From Dreissena polymorpha (Eukaryota; Mollusca; Bivalvia; Myida; Dreissenidae): 64,000 bases of DNA. This document shows positions 23,229 to 35,767 of the stretch, in pieces. The notes under the pieces are model-generated. The model did not search any database. It saw only the letters and a program-made list of their open reading frames with translations, and was not told the origin of the DNA. The translations under genes were made by a program, and so were the position numbers. The stretch is taken from contig NC_068357.1 of NCBI RefSeq assembly GCF_020536995.1, forward strand, positions 58,947,123 to 59,011,122, in the 5' to 3' direction. How positions within the stretch are numbered: the first letter of the stretch is position 1; every line of letters begins with the position of its first letter.

Positions 23229-23414
23229 CTTTCCATCATTCACTGCAACTGTATGCTGAACTGCGATACGAAAAAATGCACCTGTAGAAAACATGGTATA
23301 GAATGTTCGTATTGTTGTGGTGGATGCAGGGGAGTATCGTGTTCAAATTCCATAAAACCTACAGAACTGGACTTAGATAAAAATGAGTCTTGTATGGAAT
23401 TAAATATTTGCTAG

Positions 23415-24295
23415 ATTGCCGGTATGTAAGTGTACATAGATACAAAGTTTCTATAATATTTAATGCTGTGATAGGTATACACGTTCAAGAATGTGTATAC
23501 TGATTATGCTAAGCAAACAATGATTTGTAACCAAAAAGCAACTGATTTCATTTCAGTTAGACTTTATTGATTTATGTTACTTGTTTTTCATCATATGGAT
23601 GTGGTACAGACAATTGATCGATGTTTGGTCATTTATATGTTTGAATATTGTTTGTATACATCTATAAAAGTACCCTGTATTACATGATGCGGTTTGAACC
23701 TTTGATTTGTTGCTGTCAAAATATACTTATATATGTCTATCACTAGAAAGTTTTGTATAAAGCTGACAAAAATATGTCACAGCAAATTTTTAGTTTGCAT
23801 AGATAATATATTTACAATTAAAACCGCTTGTTATTGACTATGTAACTAGTTGTACAGGTGTTATTTTTCATAACCTTTGGTCCTTGTGAATCAACGGTTT
23901 TTTTTATAGCCAAATAAATATATAACATCATACTATTGATATGTGCCAATAATTTAATATACTGTAGCGTTCTGCCGATTGCGTTGATCTATTTATTGTT
24001 ACTTTACAGATAGATTCTGGATGGTTAATAAAATGACTTTAAGACAATAAACGTTTCAAACTGTTTTTTTATTCACTATTTCCTTTCACCTTCAACTTTA
24101 AACATTATACAATTAAAGTTGATAATACACGTATACAGGCGCCCACTGGCTAACAAATTCTGCGTATTGTTTACACTGATCCTCTTGAACAGTGACAGAT
24201 TATTCCCAATATGGCGATATTAAAAAATATTCAATATAAACAGCTGATCAAAGACAGATCAATTCACACAAGTGCATTAATACAATACATGCGGC
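23415..24295. other. No gene seen
   Basis: AT-rich; AATAAA-like hexamers occur at 23915 and 24047 but nothing ties them to a transcript. Confidence 0.4.
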
Positions 24296-25312
24296 TTACG
24301 CTTAAATAGTTACTTTTTATGTTAGACTGTAAGTAAAGTATTAAGTATTAAAAAATAAACCATTTAAAAGTTATAGCAATCAAACCACGTACTCGAAAGA
24401 CTTTTAAGTTGGATTTTTTGTGTAAAATGACGTGGAGTAGGTTCCTATGAAAAGACTGAGCGAGACTGTCTCGGAGCAAAAAATTGGCTCCTTATATACT
24501 CTGTGATGGGATCGACCATAAATCTGGGGCGAAAAGCGGTCGAAAAATGGTCGTAAGGTGGTCATGTACCAACTATCGGCCAATGACCAAGAATACATGG
24601 GCAAAAAGTGGTCGGTGACGAAATAACTGGTCAATGACGCCATTATGACTTAGCTACATTCGAACGTCAACTTAACAACTGACTCAGTAAAACAGACAAA
24701 TGGCAGCCATCTTGGATTTAAAATAAGAATTAAACATACAGCGCAGTTAAATTATGACATTTACAAGAGCGGTGTATTATACCATGAAATTGCGTGGGCG
24801 TTTTCTGTTCGTTGCCGACATCCTTGACTTGGAACAATTCAACCGTTACGAACACAGGAAGTAAGATGGCTGACGGCTGACAAAAATGTGGTTTCACTCA
24901 AAGGAGTTTTACGATTTCTTAATGGATAATGGCATTTTAAGCAAAAAGGAACAAACATATAAAGAGACTAAGTAGAAATTAATTACATGCAATGGATATT
25001 ACCATTCACAAACGTGAGTAAGAAGTTGAATATATGCTTTAAGGATCAGTGTAATGAAATTTCGCGAGTCGTAATGTTACTTGCAATGTAAAGTCGGAAC
25101 ACAATCAAGCCCAGGATAAAATACATATTAAGTGTAAAATTGTGCTTATAAAATAATAAAATTTGATAAGCACAGTTTATACAAAACAACGTTGGACATG
25201 ACCACTCGCGTTGGGTGCCTGTTTAAGATGACAAAACAACAACATCAAAAGGTAAGAATTGTTAAAAAAAACATCTTTTAAGCCAATCAGAAATGCTGGG
25301 GCATTTCATTAC
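24296..25312 (-). repeat. 3' LTR of the gypsy element
   Basis: About 1017 bp, nearly identical to 32726-33743, starting TTACGCTTAAATAG and ending TTTCATTAC on the plus strand. The ends are set by loss of similarity and lack a textbook TG...CA. Confidence 0.9.
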
Positions 25313-25640
25313 CCCCCTCGCACAAAATTGGCTCTCCTGAGCCAATTCACAAATGTCAATTTCAATTCATTTTAAACATGAATGAAAGTATACATTCAAA
25401 AGTATATTGGTGGCCTTAATAGCGAGGTTTCACTGTATTCAAATACTTATGTTTGAACTTTTATGAATAAACATATAAACAAAAATTTGAAGTAATGTTA
25501 TAAACAGTACATTAACAGATTGTTCATATGAACTTTCTGACAATGTCACTTCTTCATCGTCAAGTGTCTTTTTGTAAATTTAAACTTTAAACTGTAAAGA
25601 TTATAATTAAAAACAATGTTCATGTACTGAGTGTTTAAAG

Positions 25641-26762
25641 TCACTTTCTAATGTTTTTAGAATCACTTTTCACTGATGAGCGGTTCTCTCTTCGCCGCAA
25701 CCTGTCCATGTCGTCCCTCACCTGGAGCACGGCCGTGGTTACTCTGTGCAGCAAGTCGTTCTGCCTCTCCAACAACCGGGTATGGCGGCTCATTTCTGTA
25801 ACAATTCTTTCTACACCTGCAGCCATATCCGAGGTTAGTTTTTGGATGTTCCCCAGGATTAGGGACGTTGGCACTGCTGTTTCAACACGCTCCTCGGGGA
25901 CTTTCGGCAGGGATCTAGTGGGAGACGCAGATTGTCTGACCTTCTTGGCTGGAGTAGGCTGAACCTCGGGATCTACCCCTTTAGCCGTTGTTGACCCACT
26001 ACACACCTTTTGCGCCAGCAACTCCAGAGGCTCTTCATCAAGGAAATCCAAGCTTGAGGTGCCATCCAGTTGCAGGACAATCTCATCCTGGATGGGTGTT
26101 CCAGGTGCCACAACCGACTTGACGAACTTGGCTCCTGCAGTAGAATTTGGAGTCTTCGCCGGCTGGAATAGCTGGGCCTGACCTGCTGCCTTCGGTGTAG
26201 GCCTGTAGACCGGGACTTCATTAGAAATATGGTTCTGAATGAACCAGCCATTCGAGATGTCTTGAAGCGGAAGCGGCAGATGGTTGGGCACATAGGGTTG
26301 ATGCCTGAACATGTTCAGACCCGTCGGCGCGGCAGTGACTGGTGACTGGAGTTTAGGCGCCTGAGTAGGTGTAAGCCAATCAGGTAGTATTGGATTTTCT
26401 TCTGGGACATCAAACCACCCTTCTTCTGCTTCGTCCGCATGTGGCTCCGATACAGGGTCTCCCAAACGTTCGATGTCCAACTCGGAGAAAATGTAAGGGT
26501 TATCTGATTTATTCAGATAACGACGTAAATCCGTTACGCCCCTCATCTTCGCCTCCTTAACATGAGGTGCGTATTTTGTAACGTGATCCAGAAGGTGCTG
26601 CTGTGTCTGACATCTGAAGCTGCAGAGGCTGCATGTGTAAGGTACTTGATCAAAAGTAACATGGTATTTGAAGAAATGGCCCACAAGTCTTCCCTTTCTG
26701 TCGGTCTTCTGACATTTTTTGCAGCGGTACTGCACCCTTGGTTTCTTTGCTGTCTCCATATC
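25641..26762 (-). CDS. Accessory zinc-finger ORF in the env position of the gypsy element
   Basis: About 372 codons from ATG at 26759, open to 25641, in the same orientation as pol and between integrase and the 3' LTR. Two C2H2-like fingers open the protein (C-x2-C-x11-H-x4-H, then C-x2-C-x12-H-x6-H). A long Pro/Ser-rich middle follows, and the C-terminal 70 residues look like a coiled coil (HTRLLERQNDLLHRV, DDMDRLRRREN). There is no signal peptide or membrane helix, so it is not an envelope protein. A splice acceptor (TATATTTGCAG) ends at 26763, three bases before the ATG, which fits expression from a spliced subgenomic RNA as in env-bearing relatives. A nucleic-acid-binding role is inference; capture of a host gene is another possibility. 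Confidence 0.65.
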   Translation of the reverse strand, partial: DMETAKKPRVQYRCKKCQKTDRKGRLVGHFFKYHVTFDQVPYTCSLCSFRCQTQQHLLDHVTKYAPHVKEAKMRGVTDLRRYLNKSDNPYIFSELDIERLGDPVSEPHADEAEEGWFDVPEENPILPDWLTPTQAPKLQSPVTAAPTGLNMFRHQPYVPNHLPLPLQDISNGWFIQNHISNEVPVYRPTPKAAGQAQLFQPAKTPNSTAGAKFVKSVVAPGTPIQDEIVLQLDGTSSLDFLDEEPLELLAQKVCSGSTTAKGVDPEVQPTPAKKVRQSASPTRSLPKVPEERVETAVPTSLILGNIQKLTSDMAAGVERIVTEMSRHTRLLERQNDLLHRVTTAVLQVRDDMDRLRRRENRSSVKSDSKNIRK

Positions 26763-27311
26763 CTGCAAATATAGCATCATGGAATGAAGGGCGAGTTACC
26801 GATCTAGTTGAGGGAACCAATCTGTCTTTGATCAAAAACACTTTGTTTTGACCCCTTTAATTACGCTGACTTTATGGTACCTTTTTTTTCACGAATTTAG
26901 AACTTTTGTGGATGACTGTGATACCATTAACATTTAAGTTACTTATTTTTATATTTAATTTAAGTCTTGCGAGCTCGCCAAGTGTCTGTGATATTTTGAC
27001 TGTGATATAGTTAACACCGATTTGTATACGATCATCAGTGATATTATGAATGTGATATCGCTTATAATGATTTGTTGAGTTTTTTTGTTTATCGTTAATA
27101 ACCTGTTTATTGTTAATATTCTTGTACACATGTCTGTGATAAACGGACTGGCTATAAACCAGACTTTTCTATAATATTTTTTTTTTACTTTCTCTTTATT
27201 TTTATAGAGTACATTGTACATGTATGTATCAACACATTCGAATTGCAGTATGAACAATCATATACTAACGAAGTAAAACTTTAAGCACTTGCTAAACCGA
27301 AACTTGATTAA
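26763..27311. other. Spacer between integrase and the accessory ORF
   Basis: AT-rich, 550 bp, no coding signal; probably holds intron sequence of the spliced accessory transcript. Confidence 0.4.
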
Positions 27312-30300
27312 CTAATTTACACTATTTTTGCACTTCACTTTCAGTTTCTTATGCGCTTTTAACACCCAAGCTGGGATGTTTTTGCCTCTGTACGGCTTCA
27401 ATTTATCATGATGCAAAAGTCTATTATGACCATCTCTGTCGATTTGTATCATGAAGTTAATTGCGGATCTCTTTTCTTTAATAAGCATAGGTCCCTCATA
27501 GGTTTGCTTGAGTTTAGGACAAGATCCAACTTTACGGCTTTCGTTCAAACACCACACTGGGTCGCCCACTTTATATTCTTGGAGTGAAGCCTTCTGGTCG
27601 TACACTGCCTTGCTGCGTTTTGCTCTTTGTTTTAGGTGGTTTCTGGCAATTTCATGGACACGGACCAGCCTTTCTCGAAGTTGTCCAATGTAGCCGGCTT
27701 GTTGCTCAGGTATGGCATTGGGGAAAGGACTGACATACACGAGATCAGCTGGCAGACGGACTTCTTGACCCGAGACCATCATGTTTGGAGAGAAGCCTGT
27801 CGCCTCATGGGGTGTAGCTCTGTAAGCACCAGCGAGACTGCCAAGGTGCTGATCCCAGCTTGCCTGCTCCTCCGCTAAGTATGACTTTACCATTTTGATT
27901 AGCGTGCGATTGAACCGCTCCACTTGTCCGTTTCCTCTGGGATTCCGCGCACTGGTCCTCGACTTGGTAACCTGTAGAATACTGCACAGCTCTTTGAAGA
28001 GGTTGCTCTCAAATGCGGCACCTTGATCACTGTGTATCTGCAGCGGCGAACCCCATCGTGCGATGAAATGCTCAATGACCGCATTGGCACATGTTTCCGC
28101 GGTTTGATCGGCTACGGGGATGACCTCAACATACTTTGTAAAGTAGTCACTCATGACCAGGATGAACCGGTTACCTCTAGATGTTACGGACAGGGGACCC
28201 AGGAAGTCCATGCAGAGAAGATCCCATGGAGCTCCTGACTTCAGGTGGCCCATTGGTGCTCGAGGTAGACGCTGTGGTTTCTTATTTGCTTCACAGACAT
28301 CACATTGCTGGACATACAACGTCACGTCGGTCTTGAGGTCGTACCAGTAATGCACCTTGGTGATGTTCGCCTTTGTGCGTTTGATACCCTGGTGTCCTCC
28401 TACAACGGTGTCGTGCATCTGGCCAATCAGATTGGTCCTCAGCTGAGTGGGCACCACCAAACGTTTGACGGATACTCCATTGAACGGACACTTGAAGTAC
28501 AGCACATCATCGTCTAGGTGGAGCTGCTCCCACATCAGTACGTAGTGTCGTGCTTCAGGGCTCCAGTAGGCTGTATCGTCTCTGGACGGCCTTCTTTGTT
28601 CTTTGAACAAGGACTTTACAGGACCGATGCAGGGATCAGAATTTTGAAGCCTTGCCATTTCCTGTGGAGAGAATGTTTCCATCCAGGCCTTGGCTCTTGT
28701 CACCACTCTTGAGATGTTACCCGGGATGCTACCATCGCTGCTCTTTTCACCTGACCTGACCTCTGCTCTCTCTTCGAGAATAGGGGGTTTCCAGCTAGCC
28801 AGCATAATTTCCGCTCTGCGCTGACACTTCGAACATGGACCGCATCTAAGGGGCTCGCTCATGTCCACCTGGTCACAGGAACAGTCTCTAGGACTCTTAC
28901 ACCGTGAAAGTGCATCACAGTGTGCCTGCTTTGTGCCAGGGCGATACTCTATGCTGAAATCAAAAGGCGATAAAATTTCGATCCAACGCGCGATTTTACC
29001 GCTTGGCTCTTTCATACTGAAGAGCCTAACAAGGGCTTGGTGATCACTTCTGACAACAAAATGGCGACCTAGCAAATACTGGCGAAAGTACTGGACAAAG
29101 TAAACTACAGCTAATAACTCTTGTTCGGTGATGCAGTAATTTCTTTCAGCACAGGTCATAGCTCGGCTTGCGTAAGAGATGACCCGCTCACGACCTTCTT
29201 GTTCTTGCGACAGTACGCCACCTATTCCCAGGCCAGATGCATCTACATCAAGCAAGAATGTTCCGCCATCATTGAGTGGATAGCCCATCACTTCCGGACT
29301 CACCAGTGCCTCTTTAATGGCCTTAAAAGCTTCTTCTTGCGCGTCATCCCAGTGGAAAACTGCGTCCTTGCAAGTGAGTTGTATCAGGGGACGGGCCTTG
29401 CGAGCGAAATCTTTTATGAATCTCCTGTAGTAGGACCCGGTTGCCACGAACTGCTTTACCTGCTTTGGGGTGTTTGGTTTTGGCCAGTCAAGAATTTTGG
29501 CTACGTTGGTTGGGTCTGGCTGTAAACCTTCTTCTGACACGATGTGTCCTAAAAATCGCACCTTGGTTTGTAGCAGGTGACAATTGTCTGGTTTCAACTT
29601 TAATTCGGCTAACCGTAGCCGACTGAGCACCTCGTCCACCCGGCTCATATGACCTTCGAAATTAGCGTGGTTGATGATTATGTCATCGATGTACACCAGA
29701 CAGGTAAACCACTGCAGGCCTTGGAGTGCCAACTCCATCGTTCTCTGAAAGGTACTAGCAGCATTATTGAGCCCAAACGGCATACGGGTCATCTCGAATT
29801 GCCCGAACTTGCAAACGAACGCACTTTTGGGTATATCTGCTTCCTTTAAGGGAATCTGGAAATAACCTGACGTAAGGTCCAAACTGCTGAAGTAATTCGA
29901 TCCTGCTACTGCGTCCAAGCAATCCTGCACCCTTGGCAACGGGAAACCGTCCTGCTTGACTTAAGCATTCACCCTCCTATAGTCCACACAAGGTCGAACC
30001 GATCCGTCCTTTTTCTTCACCAGGACTATTGGGCTTGCCCATGGAGAGGTGCTCTCACGGATAACACCTTTCTGCAAGAGGTCTTCTATTGCTTGCTTTT
30101 CTTCCTCGGCATACGCTAGTGGGACTCTCCTTGGCCTTTGTCTTACAGGTGCCGCATTATCGGTGTTTATGGCGTGCTCGGCCAGATGTGTCAGACCAAG
30201 ATCCCAGTCATCTTTTGAGAAGGTATCACTGTGTTTGATAAGAAGGCTTGCTATTTGTTGGGCTTCTTGATGACTCCTCCCCAAAGTGGATCGCTCAAAC

Positions 30301-31133
30301 AAGTTAATCAGGTGCTTCGGTATCTCTTTTGACGCTTACATCGGCATGCTTTTGATATGATCCGACCTTGAAGACTCTTGACTTGTCTTCACTCGGCGGA
30401 TTGCTGCATGGTTCCATTTGTCTTCAGTACATTCTTCTTTGGCCAGCACACTTACGCTGCGCTCGATCCTTTCTGCCCTACCGATTTCGGTGTCTTGTCG
30501 AAGCATGACTTCCGTGGAGAAAGGATTTAAAATCCTGATACTACATGTTGGTGATTGATTGACATTGACCAACGTTGTTGCCATTCGAAGTGCATACATG
30601 TCCTCTAACTGTTGGACAGGTTCGACTATGCAGTCAGAGTTGACGTCTTCGTCATCGTCTGTGAAACGCTCCACAAATACGCTTACAACTGCCTCGGCCA
30701 TACCAGGAAGTATCATGTCGTTTGCTACCGTAACGCGCCTGGCCCTGTTGGACTTGCCCACCTGGAATATAGGTATCTCGAGCCTATCGAGGAGGATCTT
30801 GTTGCTGCTTAACAAGATATCTGCTGGTTCTCCGTGTCTTCCCTTAAGAATGTCGTACCCCAGCAATGCTTCGTCTTCTATTTTAGCAATGATGACCTTT
30901 TCAGAAAGTAAAAGTGGGCCCAGCTCAAGATCCATAATCGCTTCACCAGCATCCTTAATTGGTGCCCCGTTTGCACCAACCAATCGGGATGATCTGTCCA
31001 ACAGCGGACGTGAAGTGACCGGCAACTGATTAAATGCCCTCGTCGAGATGATGGTCCGTGAAGCACCCGTATCTGCCGTGAACGTTACCGGATGACCGTT
31101 TACCTTGCCGTGTACATAAACCCCTTCTGCCAA
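27312..31133 (-). pseudogene. gypsy pol region: protease, RT, RNase H, integrase
   Basis: Recognised in order on the minus strand: aspartic protease (FTADTGASRTIIS), reverse transcriptase (RMPFGLNNA, YIDDIIINH), RNase H (LLDVDASGLGIGGVLSQ, later SDHQALVRL), then integrase with a HHCC finger (GGHQGIKRTK, CDVCEANK), a DDE core (CMDFLGPLS, HSDQGAAFES, NPRGNGQVERFNRTL) and a C-terminal GPY/F-like module (YEGPMLI). The order RT-RNaseH-IN is that of Ty3/gypsy. No chromodomain seen. Treated as a fossil; broken. Confidence 0.9.
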
Positions 31134-31231
31134 CTTCCTTGGCCTCTGTACATCCCTATTGTTAGCGGCTTCATCCGTACGGCTACGGATCTGTTGCTTC
31201 TCCTCCTTTCCATCATGGCCTTTGCAGCTTT

Positions 31232-32686
31232 CTAATGGGACCTCCCTTTGGCCGCAAGGGCTGGTCCCTGTTCGTTTAAATGGTTGTCTGCTGTCTTGCT
31301 TAACTCGGTCTTGACGTTTGGAGAACCTTGTTTAGTGGCTGTACACTCCCTAGCGTAGTGACCCTTCTCGTGGCACTTGAAACATTCGACCTCCCTCTTT
31401 AACCAGGGTCTTCTTTCCGATTTCTGTGCCTCTAGAGATTCAAGCCTTTTAAGGATCTGCTGCATTAGTGCCTCCTGGCGGTCAATCGCCGACTCACTGG
31501 ACCAATGCTGTTTCTCCGTGTTGGGACTACGCCTCTCAGTAGTCTTATACTGCCTCTTGTACGGACTGTCGTGCTGCCTGGTGTCCCGATGTCGCTGCTT
31601 GTCGTCCGCCTCCATGCACTCTGTTGCTCTCCTGGTAGGCCGTCGCTGCTTTCAATCGCCCTTATGGGTGCTTTTAGTGATTTGCAAGAAGGACACGGCA
31701 TAGAAGACGGCGTCTTCAATATTGGATGGCTCTTTATTAAACTCGACTTCAAAACGAGCGTCCTGGTCTAGGAGACCATCTAAAAATTGGCGTACCAGAT
31801 CTTCGTCACGCGAGCGCCTATCCCGATGCGGATGTCCCTTGTCATAAAGCATCTTCAAATTAGCCGCGTACTCTTCTACGGACTTGCTGTGTTGCTGCAC
31901 TCGATGGTTGAATCTAGAAGCAAACGAGCGTGCTGACTCCAGCACTCGGTATCGCCCCCCTATCTCGGATACTAAGGATTGGTAGTTGCTTACCACCGAT
32001 GCGTGAAGCTGCGTAAAGACAAACTCGGACGCCTGCCCTTCTATGTTTTGCAGCAGATGGTCTAGCCTTCGCTCGTCTCCCCAACCCATGCGGTCTGCAA
32101 TGGTATCGAACCTGGCAATCCAAACTTGCCAGTTTTCATTGCCGGTGAATGGGGACACCTTGATCCGCTCGTGGGTGGGCATGCATACCCGTTGAGGAGC
32201 CCGCTGAGGTGGCGGAGTAAACTGATGGTTTGCAGGTGCTGCCCACGGTTGATTGCTATCTCCCCCTGCGTGGAAGCTTGGAGCATCCGGTCTAAGGGCG
32301 GACATGTTGACATTAATCAGGGCCGTGCCATCGAGGGACGAAGCAGGCTGTTGCAATGAACTACCCTGATCACCAACCGGCCTAGCTCTGGTGCTAGTCT
32401 GCGCATTGGCCGATGCCTCTGGGTGAGCCCCCTTAGCTGCCTTAACCTCATTGGCAAGGTCCCTGATACAACTCTGAAGCGTATCTACGGCCTTCCAGAG
32501 GTCACGAGATGATCTACGGCGAGATGGTTGTTTGCTTAGACTCATGGGTCGGTGTGTAGAATCGCTATCAGAGGCTTCTGATACTGTTTCCGGGTCGATA
32601 TAAGCGGCGCCTGGACTCTCTGCATTAACCAGGCCATCCTCATTGTAAGGGAGATTGAACAGGGCTTCAGGGTCACTGTTAGCCAT
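31232..32686 (-). pseudogene. gypsy gag region with CCHC zinc knuckle
   Basis: The N-terminal part is acidic and Ser-rich. A retrotransposon-gag capsid-like region follows (VSPFTGNENWQVWIARFDTI, then FASRFNHRVQQHSKSVEEYA), and near its end one zinc knuckle CFKCHEKGHYARECTA (CX2CX4HX4C). Treated as a fossil; broken. Confidence 0.85.
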
Positions 32687-32725
32687 TTTATGCTATGTTG
32701 TTTAATCTTTTGTCTCAATAAATGA

Positions 32726-33743
32726 TTACGCTTAAATAGTTACTTTTTATGTTAGACTGGTAGTAAAGTATTAAGTATTAAAAAATAAACCATTTAAAAG
32801 TTATAGCAATCAAACCACGTACTCGAAAGACTTTTAAGTTGGATTTTTTTGTTAAAAATGACGTGGAGTAGGTTCCTATGAAAAGACTGAGCGAGACTGT
32901 CTCGGAGCAAAAAATTGGCTACTTATATACACTGTGATGGGATCGACCATAAATCTGGGGCGAAAAGCGGTCGAAAAATGGTCGTAAGGTGGTCATGTAC
33001 CAACTATCGGCCAATGACCAAGAATACATGGGCAAAAAGTGGTCGGTGACGAAATAACTGGTCAATGACGTCATTATGACTTAGCTACATTCGAACGTCA
33101 ACTTAACAACTGACTCAGTAAAACAGACAAATGGCAGCCATCTTGGATTTAAAATAAGAATTAAACATACAGCGCAGTTAAATTATGACATTTACAAGAG
33201 CGGTGTATTATACCATGAAATGGTGTGGGCGTTTTCTGTTCGTTGCCGACATCCTTGACTTGGAACAATTCAACCGTAACGAACACAGGAAGTAAGATGG
33301 CTGACGGCTGACAAAAATGTGATTTCACTCAAAGGAGTTTTACGATTTCTTAATGGATAATGGCATTTTAAGCAAAAAGGAACAAACATATAAAGAGACT
33401 AAGTAGAAATTAATTACATGCAATGGATATTACCATTCACAAACGTGAGTAAGAAGTTGAATATATGCTTTAAGGATCAGTGTAATGAAATTTCGCGAGT
33501 CGTAATGTTACTTGCAATGTAAAGTCGGAACACAATCAAGCCAAGGATAAAATACATATTAAGTGTAAAATTGTGCTTATAAAATAATAAAATTTGATAA
33601 GCACAGTTTATACAAAACAACGTTGGACATGACCACTCGCGTTGGGTGCCTGTTTAAGATGACAAAACAACAACATCAAAAGGTAAGAATTGTTAAAAAA
33701 AACATCTTTAAAGCCAATCAGAAATGCTGGGGCATTTCATTAC
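32726..33743 (-). repeat. 5' LTR of the gypsy element
   Basis: About 1018 bp, near-identical to 24296-25312. Because the element is on the minus strand this right-hand copy is the transcription-start LTR. Confidence 0.9.
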
Positions 33744-35767
33744 ATGTATATTCATATATTATTGGGTAACTATTTTTTATTTATATGCTTTTTGTTGCAA
33801 ACCTTTATTCAGTGGTCTTAAGTATGTAAAAAGTGAACTTTTTGAAAAAAGAAAGAAAATGTATAAGTGGGCGGGGTAATTTGACCCCGAAAATAACAAT
33901 TTCAAATAAAAAATACGCATATGGCCAGTACACATTAATAAAATTTAATTGTAACTTGTTTAGTATAATAAATGTTGCTGTTGTGATGCAAAATAAAACG
34001 TTAATTCATTGTCAATCGATGTTGTGGACTCGTTTTACTAAACCAGTAAGATCAAATGACTTTTGCAATAGCTTTATCACCCTGTTGTCTAGAACGAAAA
34101 AATCTTTTTAATGGAAGCGGGTACACTTGAGGACTTTTTAACATAGTTACTGCATACATATATGTTGTTGAAAATGCAAAAGAAATTCTGTTGCAATTAG
34201 TTCTAGGTTCGACCCTTTTTTCAGCTAAACTGACTGGACTACGGTGGTTTAATGAGACACAATCATTTACATGAAATGCAAACCCCTCGTTTTAAAGGTG
34301 GCGAGATTCATTGAACACGATGGATACTGGAAGCCATTAAAGAATGCAATATCCTTTGTACTCTGTTAGCTGACCTTACATTTTATAATAAACTTTTTCT
34401 AATGGATAATTAAGATTTCTTTCATCATAACGTAAAGATTAACTTCGCATATATGATTGAAAGTAGCAACTCATCTAAAAATATCTGAAATTCCAAAATA
34501 AGTTCAGGGTCTGGTCGAAATAATTATGGCCAATGAAGTTAGTAAAAAAGAGAAAAAAATGAAACGCCTATAGGAAATATTAAAATATTTAAAATGACTA
34601 AGGAAATATGTTCTTACATGTATTATGGGTGCTTGAAAGAATTTTAGCAAATGAACGAACTACTCAATAGTGTAATATAGCTGCTTTCGTATTTTGATTC
34701 TGATGTTATTCGGAATTGTGACGACGAGGTTTTCTATTAATTTACATGTTGTACGAATTAAAATTACATTAATCAATGGGGCTATGTATTGTCATTCAAA
34801 TGACATAATCACATATTTTTATAATTGTTATTTGATTGACTCAATGATTTCGTAAAAAAAGAAAATTATATTTTTGTATAGTTTCATGGCGTTCGTACTA
34901 TGAGTGTGTGTCATTTTTTAAAATCATATCGTCATTCAATATTGTAAAATAAACTCAGGGGGTAGATCGTACGCAAGTAACTGGTGTGGAGTAATTAAGA
35001 AAAATATTAAATGATGTTCAAAATGGCTGCCAACGGCTGATTTTTCGATCAATACTTATTCGACATTATCTTAACGCGAAGGATGATCTACTGATACCTA
35101 TTTAACCCCGGTATAAATACTGTAGATGTTGTATGAATATATAAAATATAATTGATGACTTTATACGCAAGAACCTGATTGTTTACGATTGACATGGTTC
35201 ATTGTATGTGGATTTTAGGTCATATACAATGTTTTTTCAGCAGTGTTCATGGAAAGGTGGTTTCAGGAACCATCAATGAATGCATTAATATATAAATCAA
35301 AAGTCGAACAATAACACTCATTTTCATAACTGGTGAGCATAGCAACCCCGCTTTCTGTAATTGGTGTTTATGCACTGTATTTTCATGTTACAATTTTGAT
35401 TAGTCTTTTAAAAATTCAGGACTTCAATTAATGAATGAATGTTTCTCTCTCCCCCTCTCTCTGTCTCTATTGATTAACTAACCAGCTACATTACAAATGT
35501 TATAAACCAAATTTATATAGCAGCAGAATATCACATGTTAGATGTAATTATCAACAATTATTATAAGCATAAGGAGTGAATACATTTGAATACACATGCG
35601 AAAAGGATATATGTCTGGAGAATAAAATAAGTTTAACAACCATCATTGCAATATAAGATTAATAGCGGTGGGGTCGGTCGCAATTCCACCAAAGTTTACT
35701 ACAAGAAATGTGTCATAAATTGAAAAAAAAGTGCACAATTCTGAGAACGCCAAAAGCAAACAAAAAG
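33744..35767. other. No gene seen
   Basis: AT-rich spacer with a short CT-rich run near 35443-35470. It is the 3' flank of the coiled-coil gene; no clear polyadenylation hexamer. Confidence 0.45.

Larger units (their letters stand above)
20452..23414 (+). pseudogene. XPG/FEN-like nuclease plus CXC-domain family, decayed copy
   Basis: From ATG at 20452: a CxxC start (MDICSICHECIDE), a middle Cys-rich part (NCLFCANQ, HQSCSVNF), then a nuclease-like core with the acidic motifs VFDGYPES, HHANDDADT, GEDTDLLVL and LTGCDTTSRMYGISKSAALK; the last mimics the GCD...G-G---A helix-hairpin of FEN1/XPG enzymes. The tail (23235-23414) is a tesmin/TSO1-like CXC region (HCNCMLNC, KCTCRKHGIECS, GGCRG). Proteins of this layout are numerous and uncharacterised in cnidarians, echinoderms and molluscs. 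Lesions: in-frame TAG 20599-20601, TAA 21700-21702, a frameshift in the A-run near 21856-21861, TAG 21917-21919, TGA 21926-21928, a 34-bp tandem duplication ending near 22404, and a MITE insertion at 22424. Nuclease activity is inference. Confidence 0.75.
24296..33743 (-). mobile_element. Ty3/gypsy LTR retrotransposon fossil with an extra 3' ORF
   Basis: A 9.4-kb element on the minus strand: LTR, gag with zinc knuckle, protease, reverse transcriptase, RNase H, integrase, an additional zinc-finger ORF, LTR. The two LTRs differ at roughly 14 of 1017 positions by eye (about 1-1.5%), so the insertion is fairly young. gag-pol looks broken in about three or four places. A G-rich polypurine tract (GCGAGGGGGG on the minus strand) abuts the 3' LTR. 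A primer-binding site and a clear target duplication were not recognised. Confidence 0.9.

Noticed and set aside
27508-32359. Plus-strand frames across the gypsy element
   Set aside because: Antisense of gag-pol; no domain recognised in that direction.
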